Below, piece by piece: positions 24,917-34,291 of a stretch of DNA of 64,000 bases (the stretch's first letter is position 1; every line of letters starts with the position of its first letter). The notes under the pieces are model-generated. The model was not told the origin of the DNA. It searched no databases and saw only the letters and a program-made list of their open reading frames with translations. Origin of the DNA: Schistosoma haematobium (Eukaryota; Platyhelminthes; Trematoda; Strigeidida; Schistosomatidae). The DNA lies in the NCBI RefSeq assembly GCF_000699445.3, contig NC_067195.1:9538287-9602286 (forward strand), written 5' to 3'. The position numbers were made by a program, and so were the translations under genes.

Positions 24917-25570
24917 TTTTGACCATCAATTCTCTAATTAAAAATCAACTCCTTCTAATTAAGTTTGGGCAACCGCAATAGTGTCGGTAACTCTTACATT
25001 TAGAGTGTGTTCATACGCAAGTACCTAGTGAATAAATTGATTACTATATTGTGGAGAATATTAACCTAGACAGACACAGATTACTACCAGATCTTACTGT
25101 TTATCTGCCTCCATAAGTATGAATGGTAAGATTACACTGCTTCAACGATAACACATTGTTCGACATGAACATAGATTAACATTTGAGTAATCGAACGCTT
25201 ATCTGGAAATTTCAATTACACACTCCATGAAACCGATAAAATAAACATGATTGTACCCTAAATATCTGTCGTATGAGTAGTAATTTGTTACCTTTTAAAC
25301 CAGTGTTATATGTGACAAGTGCTCGGACAGTGTTAATACGCTTATGTGACAAAAATCAAGCATGTATTCTATCACAAAGATAAACGTGGATAAAGTGTTT
25401 CATTAAGACAAACACATGAAACAACACAACACAAAACTTAGGTAGATCATGTGAAATTTTATTTGTACCAAAAAAGCATAAGCAAAAGGTTATCCTTGTG
25501 AAATGCATTTACAGTACACCATTAATGTCTACCTCAGGTTTCTCATTAACAGTCATAACCTTTTTGGGAA

Positions 25571-26044
25571 TTATGATCGTCGTCCCTTTTTCTTCTTTCC
25601 GCCTTTACCTGTACTGGAAGGTGGCGTTTCACTAGTTTCTTGACTTGGAGAATTTTGTGTTTTTGAAGTTGGTACTGGTGATACTTTGATTTGAGGTGAT
25701 AATGATGATTTAGGCGATAAATTACTGCTATCCAAAAGTACAGTATTATCTGGTAAATTTTCAGTATTGCTTAACAGTTCAGCTGGTATGTAACTATTAA
25801 CAGAAACAGAAGACTTATTATCTTGTGGCTTTTCAGACGTTGGATTTAGGGGTGCGGCACTGTTGGCTTCAGGTTTCATAGCAGGGAACAAGATAACTTC
25901 CTTAATGTTATTTGTATTTGTCAGGAACATAGTTAATCTATCAATACCGAGACCCCAACCTGCAGTTGGCGGAAGACCGTAACCTAAAGCCGTGGGAAAC
26001 TGTTCATCCGTCACCATGGCTTCAGCGTCGCCTGCTGCCTTGTC
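25571..26044 (-). CDS. KARS: Lysyl-tRNA synthetase, terminal exon (right copy)
   Basis: The counterpart of 637-1110. It starts [10 protein letters not shown], has motif 3 (GLGIDR), keeps the full Ser/Pro-rich extension and lysine-rich tail, and ends in TAA. It differs from the left copy by Pro instead of Leu in [11 protein letters not shown], a position next to a conserved active-site loop. Human LysRS has Cys there, so neither residue is clearly wrong. The acceptor TAG before the exon is intact. Whether this copy is expressed cannot be told from sequence. Confidence 0.88.
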   Translation of the reverse strand, partial: DKAAGDAEAMVTDEQFPTALGYGLPPTAGWGLGIDRLTMFLTNTNNIKEVILFPAMKPEANSAAPLNPTSEKPQDNKSSVSVNSYIPAELLSNTENLPDNTVLLDSSNLSPKSSLSPQIKVSPVPTSKTQNSPSQETSETPPSSTGKGGKKKKGRRS

Positions 26045-26171
26045 CTACATTAGACAACAAAAGCAAGTATAATGGATTGAAATCTCTATAAGAAACACAT
26101 ATATATAAGAGCCGAATAAAACAGTAAAAAATATTTGTGAAAAAGATTTTTAAAAATAAGACAATACCTAC

Positions 26172-26384
26172 TTTAGCCTGTTCCAAGAATCGTTCACGTT
26201 GTACAACTGGATCATTCAGCTCTGTATATGCATTACAAAGTTCTTTATTTAGCATAAACAATTCAAAGCGTTCCGTCAAACCTGGACGAGATCTATGTTC
26301 TTTAGCCAAAGGACTCATTATACATGGATGACATGTAAGAAAAGTTGGGTTAACACACAAGGGTTCCAAGAATTCGCCAGCCAG
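26172..26384 (-). CDS. KARS: Lysyl-tRNA synthetase, penultimate exon (right copy)
   Basis: 71 codons identical in protein sequence to the left copy ([11 protein letters not shown] ... RFLEQAK), with intact acceptor (TTTTCCAG) and donor (GTAGGT). The intron joining it to the terminal exon is one T longer than in the left copy. No further upstream LysRS exon is visible on the minus strand in the rest of the window, where transposon sequence begins at about 26.85 kb. This copy is therefore either a truncated duplicate or separated from its other exons by more than 37 kb. Confidence 0.88.
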
Positions 26385-27518
26385 CTGGAAAAGAAACAAA
26401 GAGGGTGGAATATGAAAAATACGATATTTGAGAAAGCCACCAAATCACTAATGTAGGAAGTATCTTTAGAACTTTCATATAAAAAACGACATAATGTCGA
26501 AAATAGCCCAAATTGGCATCAGTTGCTTTTACACAGCTACCCAAATATGCAAACTCGACTACTTTTAACTGCTCACTAAAGAGAATCACTGAAGACACAG
26601 GTTTCTGACAGTCTTGTAAAAGTACTTTGCAATTAGAAGGTGCAAAACACATGTCATACTTATGGACACTGATTGCCAACTGATTACGTTAAGTAATGAA
26701 CAACAATAAGTGAAAAAATATAATGAAATTGTTTCTGCTTAGCATGATATTAGTTATTTAAAAAGAATGGTAGCATTAGATTAAGCTCCCAAATCCCCTA
26801 GTACGGCCAAGAGTAGAATCAGATATCTCTCTCGAAATTTTCCCGTCCGTTGATGCTACCTTGACATGGTGGTCGTGCTTGCCTATCGTGGTGAACCAAC
26901 CGAGCTATACTGACTAGAACAATCGTTTCTCAAGGTCCCAACATGCCAGACAGGTTGGTTGAAGCGGGCGAAGTCGTACTGCTGACAGTACAGAGGTGTG
27001 ACGGCGGTAGGGTGTTTCCTTCAGACAACTAGCATAACACTGATGCTGCCTTCCCACAAGGAGGGGTGGAGTTAGAGAAGGTCGACCTTAAAGATGCACA
27101 CCTCGCATTATCCCACGGATATCCGTCTTCGGCGGTAAGGTCTCAACAAGTACAGAGCTAACACGAAAATTACTCGCAAAGAGGTCGTGTGTGACCGACC
27201 TCAAGTAGTTGCCCCATTGAGCACTGAGGTCACGCTCCCAGGTCACTAAGACCACCTCTAATCCAACTTCCTTCTCAGGTACCTCCAGAAGAACCCTTCC
27301 ACGGTGTGGGCAACCGGGAAGTGATAACCGCCCTCATACCTTCAACAGCACTCAAAACCACTGTATTCATAATCAACCTCCGTCTTCACTTCCTATTATT
27401 CCTCCTACATCGACTTTCACCTCTAAACCTCCTTTTTCGGCTGCCCCCTCAAGTTTCACCATAGCCAACGGTTTTAGTGCTCAAAACACTGTCCCAGGTC
27501 TACTGAAACCTCGCTCCA

Positions 27519-28338
27519 AACTACACATTGGAGCCTTCAACGTACGCACCCTATGTCGAATCGGTCAGCAGGCTTCCTTGGCTAGAACCCTAGAATTTCG
27601 TACCATTGATGTATGCTGTGTCTCTGAAACACGCATACAGAATCCCAGTGTGGTCATTCACTTGACCTCACCTCGGCAAAACGGAGAGCCAACGAGATAC
27701 ACCCTCTGTGTATCTGGTGTCCCGACGGTCAGTTCTCGTGGACTGGCAGGTGTGGGCGTACCACTAAGCACGAGGGTGGAGCAAGCACTGTTAGAGTGGA
27801 TCCCCGTTAACATTCGTTTATGTGCTGTTCGGCTAAACGGCTCCGTAAGAACTCGGAAGGATAGGGACACATGTCGTTGTCTTTTTGTCGTTTCTGCCTA
27901 CACTCCCACCGACTGCAGCTCGGATGAAGTGAAAGATGAATTTTACAGAAAGCTAAACGTTCAGACATAGTACTCGTAGCTGGTGACTTTAATGCTCAGA
28001 TAGGTAGTTTAAACCAAACAGAAAGGCATTTAGGTGGATATTTTAGTATTCCAGCACAGCGAACGGATGGTGGTGATCTTCTGTTGCAACTGTGTTCAGA
28101 CAATCGTTTATTTTTAGCAAACACAAATTTTAAGCATAAGGAGAGACATCGTCTAGCATGGCGACCCGCTGCACCAAACCAACGATGGACTCAAATAGAC
28201 CATATTGCCATTAGTCATCGTTGGAGTGGGATGGTAGAAGATTGTCGCTCATTATGGATTACCTGCTTGGACTCCGATCATGTGCTAATACGGGTACGCA
28301 TCTGCTTGCGCCTCACTGGACGCAAAAAGCCTCAGTAA
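27519..28338 (+). pseudogene. APE-type endonuclease domain of the RTE-like element
   Basis: Nicks target DNA for target-primed reverse transcription. Visible motifs in order: HIGAFNVRTLCR (metal-binding Asn), CCVSETRIQ (catalytic Glu), LVAGDFNAQIG (Asp/Asn pair), RWTQIDHIAISHRW, and LDSDHVLIRV (the final Asp-His). These are the full set of APE motifs. A one-base frameshift lies near 27945-27970, between the Glu motif and the GDFNAQ motif, and another near 28320 joins the RT-connecting region, so no intact protein can be made. Confidence 0.85.
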
Positions 28339-28805
28339 AAAGACCCATTAGAACTGGATTGAGTAACGAGAAAATCAAAAGTAGGTTCCAGGAACAACTG
28401 AGGTCACACTTAGGTAGTTTTGAAAACGAGGCTGACCCAGATGTTGCTTGGAAAGATATACAAGCAGCTATGGAAACAGCAGTGACATCTATCAGTGATT
28501 TAAACCAAAAAATTACGAACAACCAGTGGATTTCTGCTAAGTTTATTACACTAACAGATTCTCGTAAACTCATTCCATCACGCTCTGAACACGATAAAGA
28601 GCGAGGACAAATCAGATGTAGATTAACCAAAAGTCTAAAGAACGACCGTGAGCAGTGGTGGGCAACGAAAACAAAAGAGGTAGAAAAGGCGGCGGCTGTA
28701 GGGAACACAAGACAGTTCTTCAGACTAACGAAAGAAACTGGGATTAATAAGTCAAGTGTAAGTGAAGCTATCTCGGGAAAAGACGACACTTTTATCTGCT
28801 CCTAG
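28221..28805 (+). pseudogene. RT-connecting region of the RTE-like element
   Basis: From about 28330 this frame reads IRTGLSNEKIKSRFQEQLRS through AWKDIQAAMETAV and ESREQWW-like NDREQWWATKTKEVEKAAAV to TRQFFRLTKETG. Such sequence lies between endonuclease and reverse transcriptase in RTE elements. It ends at 28805 without RT domains. The first part of the frame overlaps the endonuclease in another frame and is not real coding. Confidence 0.7.
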
Positions 28806-29111
28806 TCAAGACGTATAGACCTACTGATGCAAATAACATTCTCGTCGACTGAATTTTCACGAATCGGTCTCATTCCAGGAGGTCCACTTATCGACTTAGA
28901 ACACGCAGATGATTTTAAGCATACGGAGTGACATCGTCTAACATGGCGACGTTACGATGACCTATTCAAATTCGAATTTGCCAACCAGGATGATGCTTGG
29001 AAGGTTCGCTTGCTGCTTCGAAAGTTGGTTCCCAGTGAACTAGACAGGTATTGCAACCTAGTTCTGCCTCTAAACTCACGCGATCGTTCATTCTCGGACA
29101 CTGCCTAGTCA

Positions 29112-30422
29112 TTGTGCCAACAATTCGGAGACAGCTCCTCACTATTCAATGCGCGCTATCGATGTTTGAAGGTCACTATGAACGAAGATGATGATTTTCT
29201 CACACATGTGGGTATCGTCAACCGAGAATGTGTACGCTTCCGGTTGAAGTCGCTTACTGAAGACCAATTTCAAGCACTCATTCTCATCTGCAGCCTTCAA
29301 TCGCAGAAGTTCAGCGACACTAGAACACGTTTGCTAAGTCGATTCGACCAAGACTCAAAACTAACTCTTAATGATATTGCAATCGAATATCAACGCCTAA
29401 TCAATCTACAGCGTGATACTTCGATGGTCCAGCCTGGTGGTTCAGATCGTGCCGTAATTCATGTAGTCCAACAGCCACCAAACTCTCATAAACCTGCCCC
29501 AGCGACATCTAGTTCAGGTCAACAGACAAAAACAAATTCTCCTGCCCCATGCTGGCACTGCGGTGCATGGCATTTTGTTCGATACTGTCCATATAAGCAA
29601 CATCGACGCAGGAAATGTAAGGCGATGGGTCATAAAGATGGTTTTTGTCGAAAAAAGAAGCCGAGCAGCTCCAAAGGTACCAGAAAACCTACGCCTAGAT
29701 CCAACACGAATTCGTTGAGTCTAATAGCAAGCTGTCAGAACTCAACTCCAGTTGAGAGGAAATTTATTACCCTTAATATTAATGGGCACCCGTTTAGATT
29801 GCGAATAGACACTGCATCTGATATAACAATTCTCTCACGAAAATATTGGATCAGAATGGGAAGACCACGCATGGTGTCAACAACACAAAAACCTCAAACT
29901 GCATGCGGTAATTATCTACGTTTGTTGGGACAACTTGATTGTAAAGTGTCTTTTCACGATTCTACGCTTACCGGGGTATGTTACATCACACCAGCTGATC
30001 TTAATGCACTTGGGTTAGACTGGTTTGACCGGCTACATTTAACTGACGTTCCGTTAAGCGCTGTATGCCATCTGGTGAAACAACCTAATGAACCTGAAGC
30101 ATATTTGAAAGAAATACTGACGGCGTTTTCAACCAGTGAACACCATACGGCCGACAAAAATGCAGTTAGTGCCTCCGTAATGACAGAGGACCATGCGCAG
30201 TGTTACCTGACAACCGCTTTTCGTGCTTCAACAGTCTCAGCAGCTGAAATGCAGTCTGCATCCAAGAACGACTCCATCATAAAGAGAGCGATGAAATACG
30301 TCACCAATGGCTGGCCGCCAACTGGACTCGATGGTGACTTGAAGCAGCTTTACCACCGTCGGGACTCATTGTGCGTCGTAAATGAATGCTTGATGTTTGA
30401 AGATAGAGTAGTGGTGCCATAG
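29112..30422 (+). CDS. Gypsy gag/protease remnant ORF (436 codons)
   Basis: The gag part continues from 28949 across a stop: FANQDDAWKVRLLLRKL upstream, then QFGDSSSLFNARYRCLKVTM and QKFSDTRTRLLSRFDQD, conserved in invertebrate Gypsy gag. Around residue 145 a CX2CX3HX4C zinc knuckle (CWHCGAWHFVRYC) is visible. Around residues 220-245 the protease motif reads LRIDTASDITILS, with DTA in place of the common DTG/DSG, followed by GLDWFDRLHL. The C-terminal 100 residues belong to the pre-integrase region after the deletion. The ATG at 29112 is internal to gag. Confidence 0.8.
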   Translation: MCQQFGDSSSLFNARYRCLKVTMNEDDDFLTHVGIVNRECVRFRLKSLTEDQFQALILICSLQSQKFSDTRTRLLSRFDQDSKLTLNDIAIEYQRLINLQRDTSMVQPGGSDRAVIHVVQQPPNSHKPAPATSSSGQQTKTNSPAPCWHCGAWHFVRYCPYKQHRRRKCKAMGHKDGFCRKKKPSSSKGTRKPTPRSNTNSLSLIASCQNSTPVERKFITLNINGHPFRLRIDTASDITILSRKYWIRMGRPRMVSTTQKPQTACGNYLRLLGQLDCKVSFHDSTLTGVCYITPADLNALGLDWFDRLHLTDVPLSAVCHLVKQPNEPEAYLKEILTAFSTSEHHTADKNAVSASVMTEDHAQCYLTTAFRASTVSAAEMQSASKNDSIIKRAMKYVTNGWPPTGLDGDLKQLYHRRDSLCVVNECLMFEDRVVVP

Positions 30423-30437
30423 TCCCTATGATCAAGG

Positions 30438-30836
30438 GTGCTAAAGCAATTCCACACTGATCATCCTGGTATAAAACGAATGAAATCCATCGCCAGAAGC
30501 TATGCTTATTGGCCCCTCATGAACCAACATATTGTGGATTTAGTAGGCAAGTGCACACTGTGTCAGCAAGCAGCTAAGTGTAACGCGAAAGTACTGCCGG
30601 TCCCATGGCCACAGCCTGAGTATCCCTGGTCCAGAATACATGTCGATTTCGCAGGCCCAATTAATAGAATCACCTATCTAGTCTTTGTTGACGCCTTTTC
30701 GAAATGGCCAGAAATTGTCCCCGTCATGCCACCAATAACAACCCAAATGATGCAACTTTTGACAGAGATATTCTCCCGCAACGGATTACCGGACATAATT
30801 GTATCCGACAAGGGTTTGCAGTTCACCTCAAGTTAA
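30438..30836 (+). pseudogene. Gypsy integrase N-terminal and core remnant
   Basis: The zinc-binding H-H-C-C module is seen as FHTDHPGIKRMKSIARSYAY then CTLCQQ. The catalytic core follows with HVDFAGPI (first Asp), VDAFSKWPEIV and IIVSDKGLQFTSS (second Asp). The frame closes just after this, and the remainder of the core, with YHPQSNDQAKRFVDTFKRAL, is in other frames at about 30840-30970. Confidence 0.85.
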
Positions 30837-30995
30837 TTTCAAGAATGTTGCAAACACCTATCGATCAAGCATTTCCGCTCTCCACCTTACCACCCACAGT
30901 CAAATGACCAGGCAAAAAGATTTGTGGATACATTCAAGAGAGCTCTAATAAAGTCGAAAGGAGAGTAGACGCCAGTAGAAACACTGCAGAATTTC

Positions 30996-31496
30996 TTGTT
31001 TGTTTACCGAACAACACCTAGTGATATGCTACCACAGCAGAAGTCCACGGCAGAGATCCTGATGGGAAGGAAATTGAGGACGATCCACAGTCTCATGTGC
31101 CCAAGAACCACACCACCACCATCTCAGACCAAGTCTCGGAAGCTTCCAGCGTACGAGGTCGGATGCCAGGTGTTCGCTCGAAACTACAGAGCAAATCATG
31201 GTCCTTGGATCGAAGCACGTGCGGTTGGAAGACTAGGCCAAGTTATGTACAAGGTAAAGGTGGGAAGAGACACGTGGACCAGACAACGAAACCAACTACG
31301 GAAGCGGATAGCACCAGACCACCTATCAACAGGAGTAAGTCTTCCCCTCGACATCCTGCTTGATACTTTCAACTTACCTGCAGCCCCACCACAAGAAGCT
31401 CAACAGCGAGCTGATCCCCGTCCCAGAAGGTGGCCTCTCCGTCAGCGGCGAACTACAGTCAAGATGCAAGTCGACCACAGAAAAGTACGCTATTAA
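30996..31496 (+). pseudogene. Gypsy integrase C-terminal remnant
   Basis: Reads FVYRTTPSDMLPQQKSTAEI, LMGRKLRTIHSL, then VGCQVFARNY and GPWIEARAVGRLGQVMYKV, the typical C-terminal integrase module that ends with a Gly-Pro-x-W patch and a short SH3-like fold. It ends at the polypurine tract. It is open for 166 codons but disconnected from the catalytic core by stops and a frameshift. Confidence 0.8.
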
Positions 31497-31860
31497 AAAG
31501 GGAAGGAGTGTTGGGGACGATATATTCCCAAAATTCATATTTGTAATTTTATCATATCGAATAACTTATCGATTAAATGTTTAGGTATTTGAATGGAAGT
31601 CAATTGATGAACTTATCGATTAAATGACTAAATAGCATTCAGTTGACGAACTTATCGATTAAATATTTGAATGCCTGTCGATTGATGAACTTAATGATTA
31701 ATGTTTAAAAACATTTTACTGTGACAATATCGATTATATATATTTGTATATATACGGTTTAAATTGTGTTTGTGGGCTCGCTCGTTTTCTGGCTGTTTGC
31801 TGAATATATTTTCCATACCAAGCTTGGACTTCTTCTAGAAAGCGGGGCTGGGACGCATTA
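31493..31860 (+). mobile_element. Polypurine tract and 3' LTR of the Gypsy element
   Basis: A purine run AAAAAGGGAAGGAG (31495-31508) is followed at 31509 by TGTTGGGGACG, the usual TG start of an LTR. The LTR contains three to four diverged copies of a segment of about 50 bp with the core CTTATCGATTAAATG (31561-31705), a TATA-like AT-rich stretch (31735-31760), and GGGGCTGGGACGCATTA near 31842-31858, which is also found in the LTR relic at 53.75-54.12 kb. The right boundary is uncertain and may extend to about 31920. Confidence 0.75.
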
Positions 31861-31919
31861 ATAGCTAGATTACTGGTCTTTGGTCACTGAGTCTTGTTCT
31901 CGTTTGCAGATTAAGCGAA

Positions 31920-34203
31920 CTCGTGAAGCTTCAAACCTGACAAAATCCTTTCCCTGGTTGAGCCATGAGGTCGTCAATAGCTCTATTTTGGAACGTTCGA
32001 GCTTCCTGTTTAACTTTTCACTGAGCATCCTGTCATTTTTGTCCTGAAGACTGATGGGAAGTTCAGGGCTGTCTTATGGGTTCATAATTACTAGAGAATC
32101 ATCGCGGACCGTGATTGTTTTCCTACGTTGGGAACCTTATTGTTTGGTGATTGAAGCACGTTTCAGATTTCTGTGCTCTTTGCTGACCGGTTGGACAGTC
32201 TTAGGGGTGGACTGTACGGCCAAATCAATAGTTAATTTCACCATAGTACCTGGGATGTTCTGCATCTTAAACGGTGACGACCGGTCCTTTTTAACTTTGT
32301 TGACGGAGGTCCAGCCCGTTACAGTGTTTTTGAGGACCACCGATGCATTCATGTGTTCTGTGCTGGGGGACCCGAGTTTGCTATGAGAGTCTAGTACTGT
32401 CGATATTATGACGGTGTTGGGACTCAGAAAATCCTCATTAGTGCTATTGCGTATTTCGTCGATACTAGAGTTGTCGAGGTCCCTCTTTTTTCTTCACTGT
32501 GCGTCTTTGTTTGATTGCTCGCTTTAGAACTACATTTCCTCAGGTCTACCGACAACCCTGTCCAGGGGTCTTTGATGTCCTGATGTGTGAAAATAATTGC
32601 TTTTATGATAAATTTTAACTGTGGATGTTGCATTTTAAGCGTTGTCGTCCAACTCACCGGGTCGCGCCTTTCCGCGGTTTTGTCTGTTAAGGGTCTCAAA
32701 GAGACGCGCAATTCGGCATGCACCATCGATATAAACTTACCAGGCCATTGAACGTACGTAATTGCTTGACTATGATTGGTTCTGGATAATCTAAAATAGC
32801 CGTCACTTTGCTTTTAAGTGGTCGGATGCCTGACTCAAAAGCAAGGGGTTACAATGACTGCACCTGCATGACCGAGTCTTGCCATATCGGCTCCTCGTTG
32901 CCGCCTTCACCATTGTTGACAATCTCTAAATGTTTCATACTGAATGTAAAACGTTTCTGCAATCATTTGATCGGCTTCACAGATTGTGTTGTTAGGAATC
33001 AGTGAGACCATGCGTTCGCCACTGCGAATAATTGTGCACATGGTTCTATCACGTCGTACTTGTGGAAATCACCTTCTGCATAGCAGAACCAAGCTTACAT
33101 ATTATCGGGCCAGAGTGGCATGAGTTAAAAGAAAAGAGGAGAAGCAGCTTTAACCTGAAATATTTTGGGTGTCCGTTCCGTCGTGAGGAAGATGAAAATA
33201 TTACCCGAATGTATGAGACATCATCAAAATATTTATAAGTAAAAATCAAAAATGATAGATAAACTTATAAAAAAGAGCAGAATCACAGTACAGTGTTTGA
33301 TGTATCAGATCACATCGAGCTTATTACCAAAGATGCCACAAGTATTTGGAGTTCGATAACACCTTTTAATCGAAGTATACCAACCAAGTCAAATCAGAAG
33401 TGAGAAATGAGGAAGGTCGGAGGTATATTTGGAAGCTATTAATATGTTGAGAAGCGTTTGGTCTGAGCTGGCTGTTAGTTGCAGAGGATATGTAGCACGG
33501 CGTACCCACCTGTAATTTGATGCGCCTTCAGCTAGCATGTGTCTTGTGAAACTAATGGGGCCAACGTCAATGTGGAAGACTCGTGGGGCTATTTATTTTG
33601 GGGATCCATTTGCCGCTATAATCCTAATGTGTTGAGGTGCGTGCACATAGATGGCATTGTGCCTAACGAAGGGTCCAAAAATTAAACACAGTTTATTCGG
33701 TACCGTGCATTGACCATAAGGAGAAGTAATGGGATTAGTGGCAATGGTTCAAAGTAAGGTTTTGTAGGTCACGAATTTCTTGAAAAAAAAATGAGTACAG
33801 TGGGATTGTCAAGTACATTCTGGACTGTATTTGAACACCGGATGTTTCTTCAAACTATCTGTTTGTATTGTTAATCGAGTCTTTTCCTGCGTTAACTCAT
33901 GTTCTTATCTCTTCAGGTCAGCTCCTCGCCGTGATTGTTCTTGTTACAAATGAACCTTTTACTGACTGATAGGTTTGCAAAACCTATGTGTTTAGAAAGT
34001 CTTAATTTAACATAGCTTAATTCGATTTCAGCCCTTATGAAATTGACGTATCTCTCTGACCTGGTATTTAATGTATATAAAAATTATCATTTATTTTTGT
34101 TCCAGGCTAATTTTATAGCACTTGACCTTGAAGTGGTTGTAGACACATTTTTAAAATGCAGAAGTGGTTTCTGTCTGGTAAATAAATATAAGTTTTATAT
34201 CAG
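31920..34203. other. Unassigned region between the Gypsy LTR and the scramblase exons
   Basis: Open frames occur on both strands (for example 32054-32386 plus, 32424-32726 minus), but none shows a recognised domain. GC content is somewhat higher at 31.9-33.2 kb, as in decayed transposon DNA. N-terminal exons of the scramblase would be expected here or further left; none could be identified. Confidence 0.45.
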
Positions 34204-34291
34204 CATTCAGAATATGTAGAACCGCTTGAAGGGCTTCACAGGCTTTTGGAAGTTGACAGGGTCACTGTGAAGCAAATAAAAAAGAACCAAA
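34204..34291 (+). CDS. Phospholipid scramblase, internal exon (first visible)
   Basis: Reads HSEYVEPLEGLHRLLEVDRV, then TVKQIKKNQ, and ends with one base of a split codon before donor GTGAGT at 34292. It corresponds to 'PPGLEYLxxIDxLLVHQQVE' at the start of the conserved scramblase domain. The acceptor chosen is CAG at 34201-34203; an alternative is CAG at 34208-34210. The phase-1 end matches the next exon, making AGT (Ser) across the junction. Confidence 0.7.

Larger units (their letters stand above)
24917..26679. repeat. Right arm of the KARS inverted duplication
   Basis: Reverse complement of 1-1764 at near identity. It is bounded on the inner side by an RTE-like 5' fragment (24815-24916). 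About 170 bp beyond 26679 the same RTE-like 5' sequence begins again in the same orientation (26853). DNA at 26680-26850 cannot be compared because the matching part would lie left of base 1. Confidence 0.93.
26853..28940 (+). mobile_element. RTE-like non-LTR retrotransposon, truncated and rearranged
   Basis: A 5' non-coding part (26853-27510) is followed by an APE-type endonuclease, an RT-connecting region, and then only a scrap of reverse transcriptase. At about 28878-28915 the sequence reads PLIDLEHADD, the RT 'YADD' active-site block, and runs directly into a second partial copy of a segment of the endonuclease (FKHTE-stop-HRLTWR, compare FKHKERHRLAWRP at about 28130). The 3' side meets Gypsy gag at about 28949. 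The layout fits RTE-clade elements of schistosomes (SR2-like); exact family not assigned. Confidence 0.8.
28949..31500 (+). pseudogene. Ty3/Gypsy retrotransposon gag-pol with RT and RNase H deleted
   Basis: Order: gag, zinc knuckle, aspartic protease, integrase. Reverse transcriptase and RNase H, normally about 500 residues between protease and integrase, are absent. The region after protease passes in frame from AYLKEILTAFSTSEHH to VSAAEMQSASKNDSIIKRAM, the usual start of the integrase part. Stops at 29107 (in gag), 30421 and about 30835, and a frame change near 30900, further disable it. No 5' LTR is visible. The 3' polypurine tract and LTR follow directly. Confidence 0.88.

Noticed and set aside
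28313..28789. 158-codon minus-strand ORF
   Set aside because: It is antisense to the RT-connecting region of the RTE-like element, which has recognisable protein similarity on the plus strand.
32054..32726. ORFs of 100-110 codons on both strands
   Set aside because: No domain, no splice signals that join them, and overlap between strands; left as unassigned.
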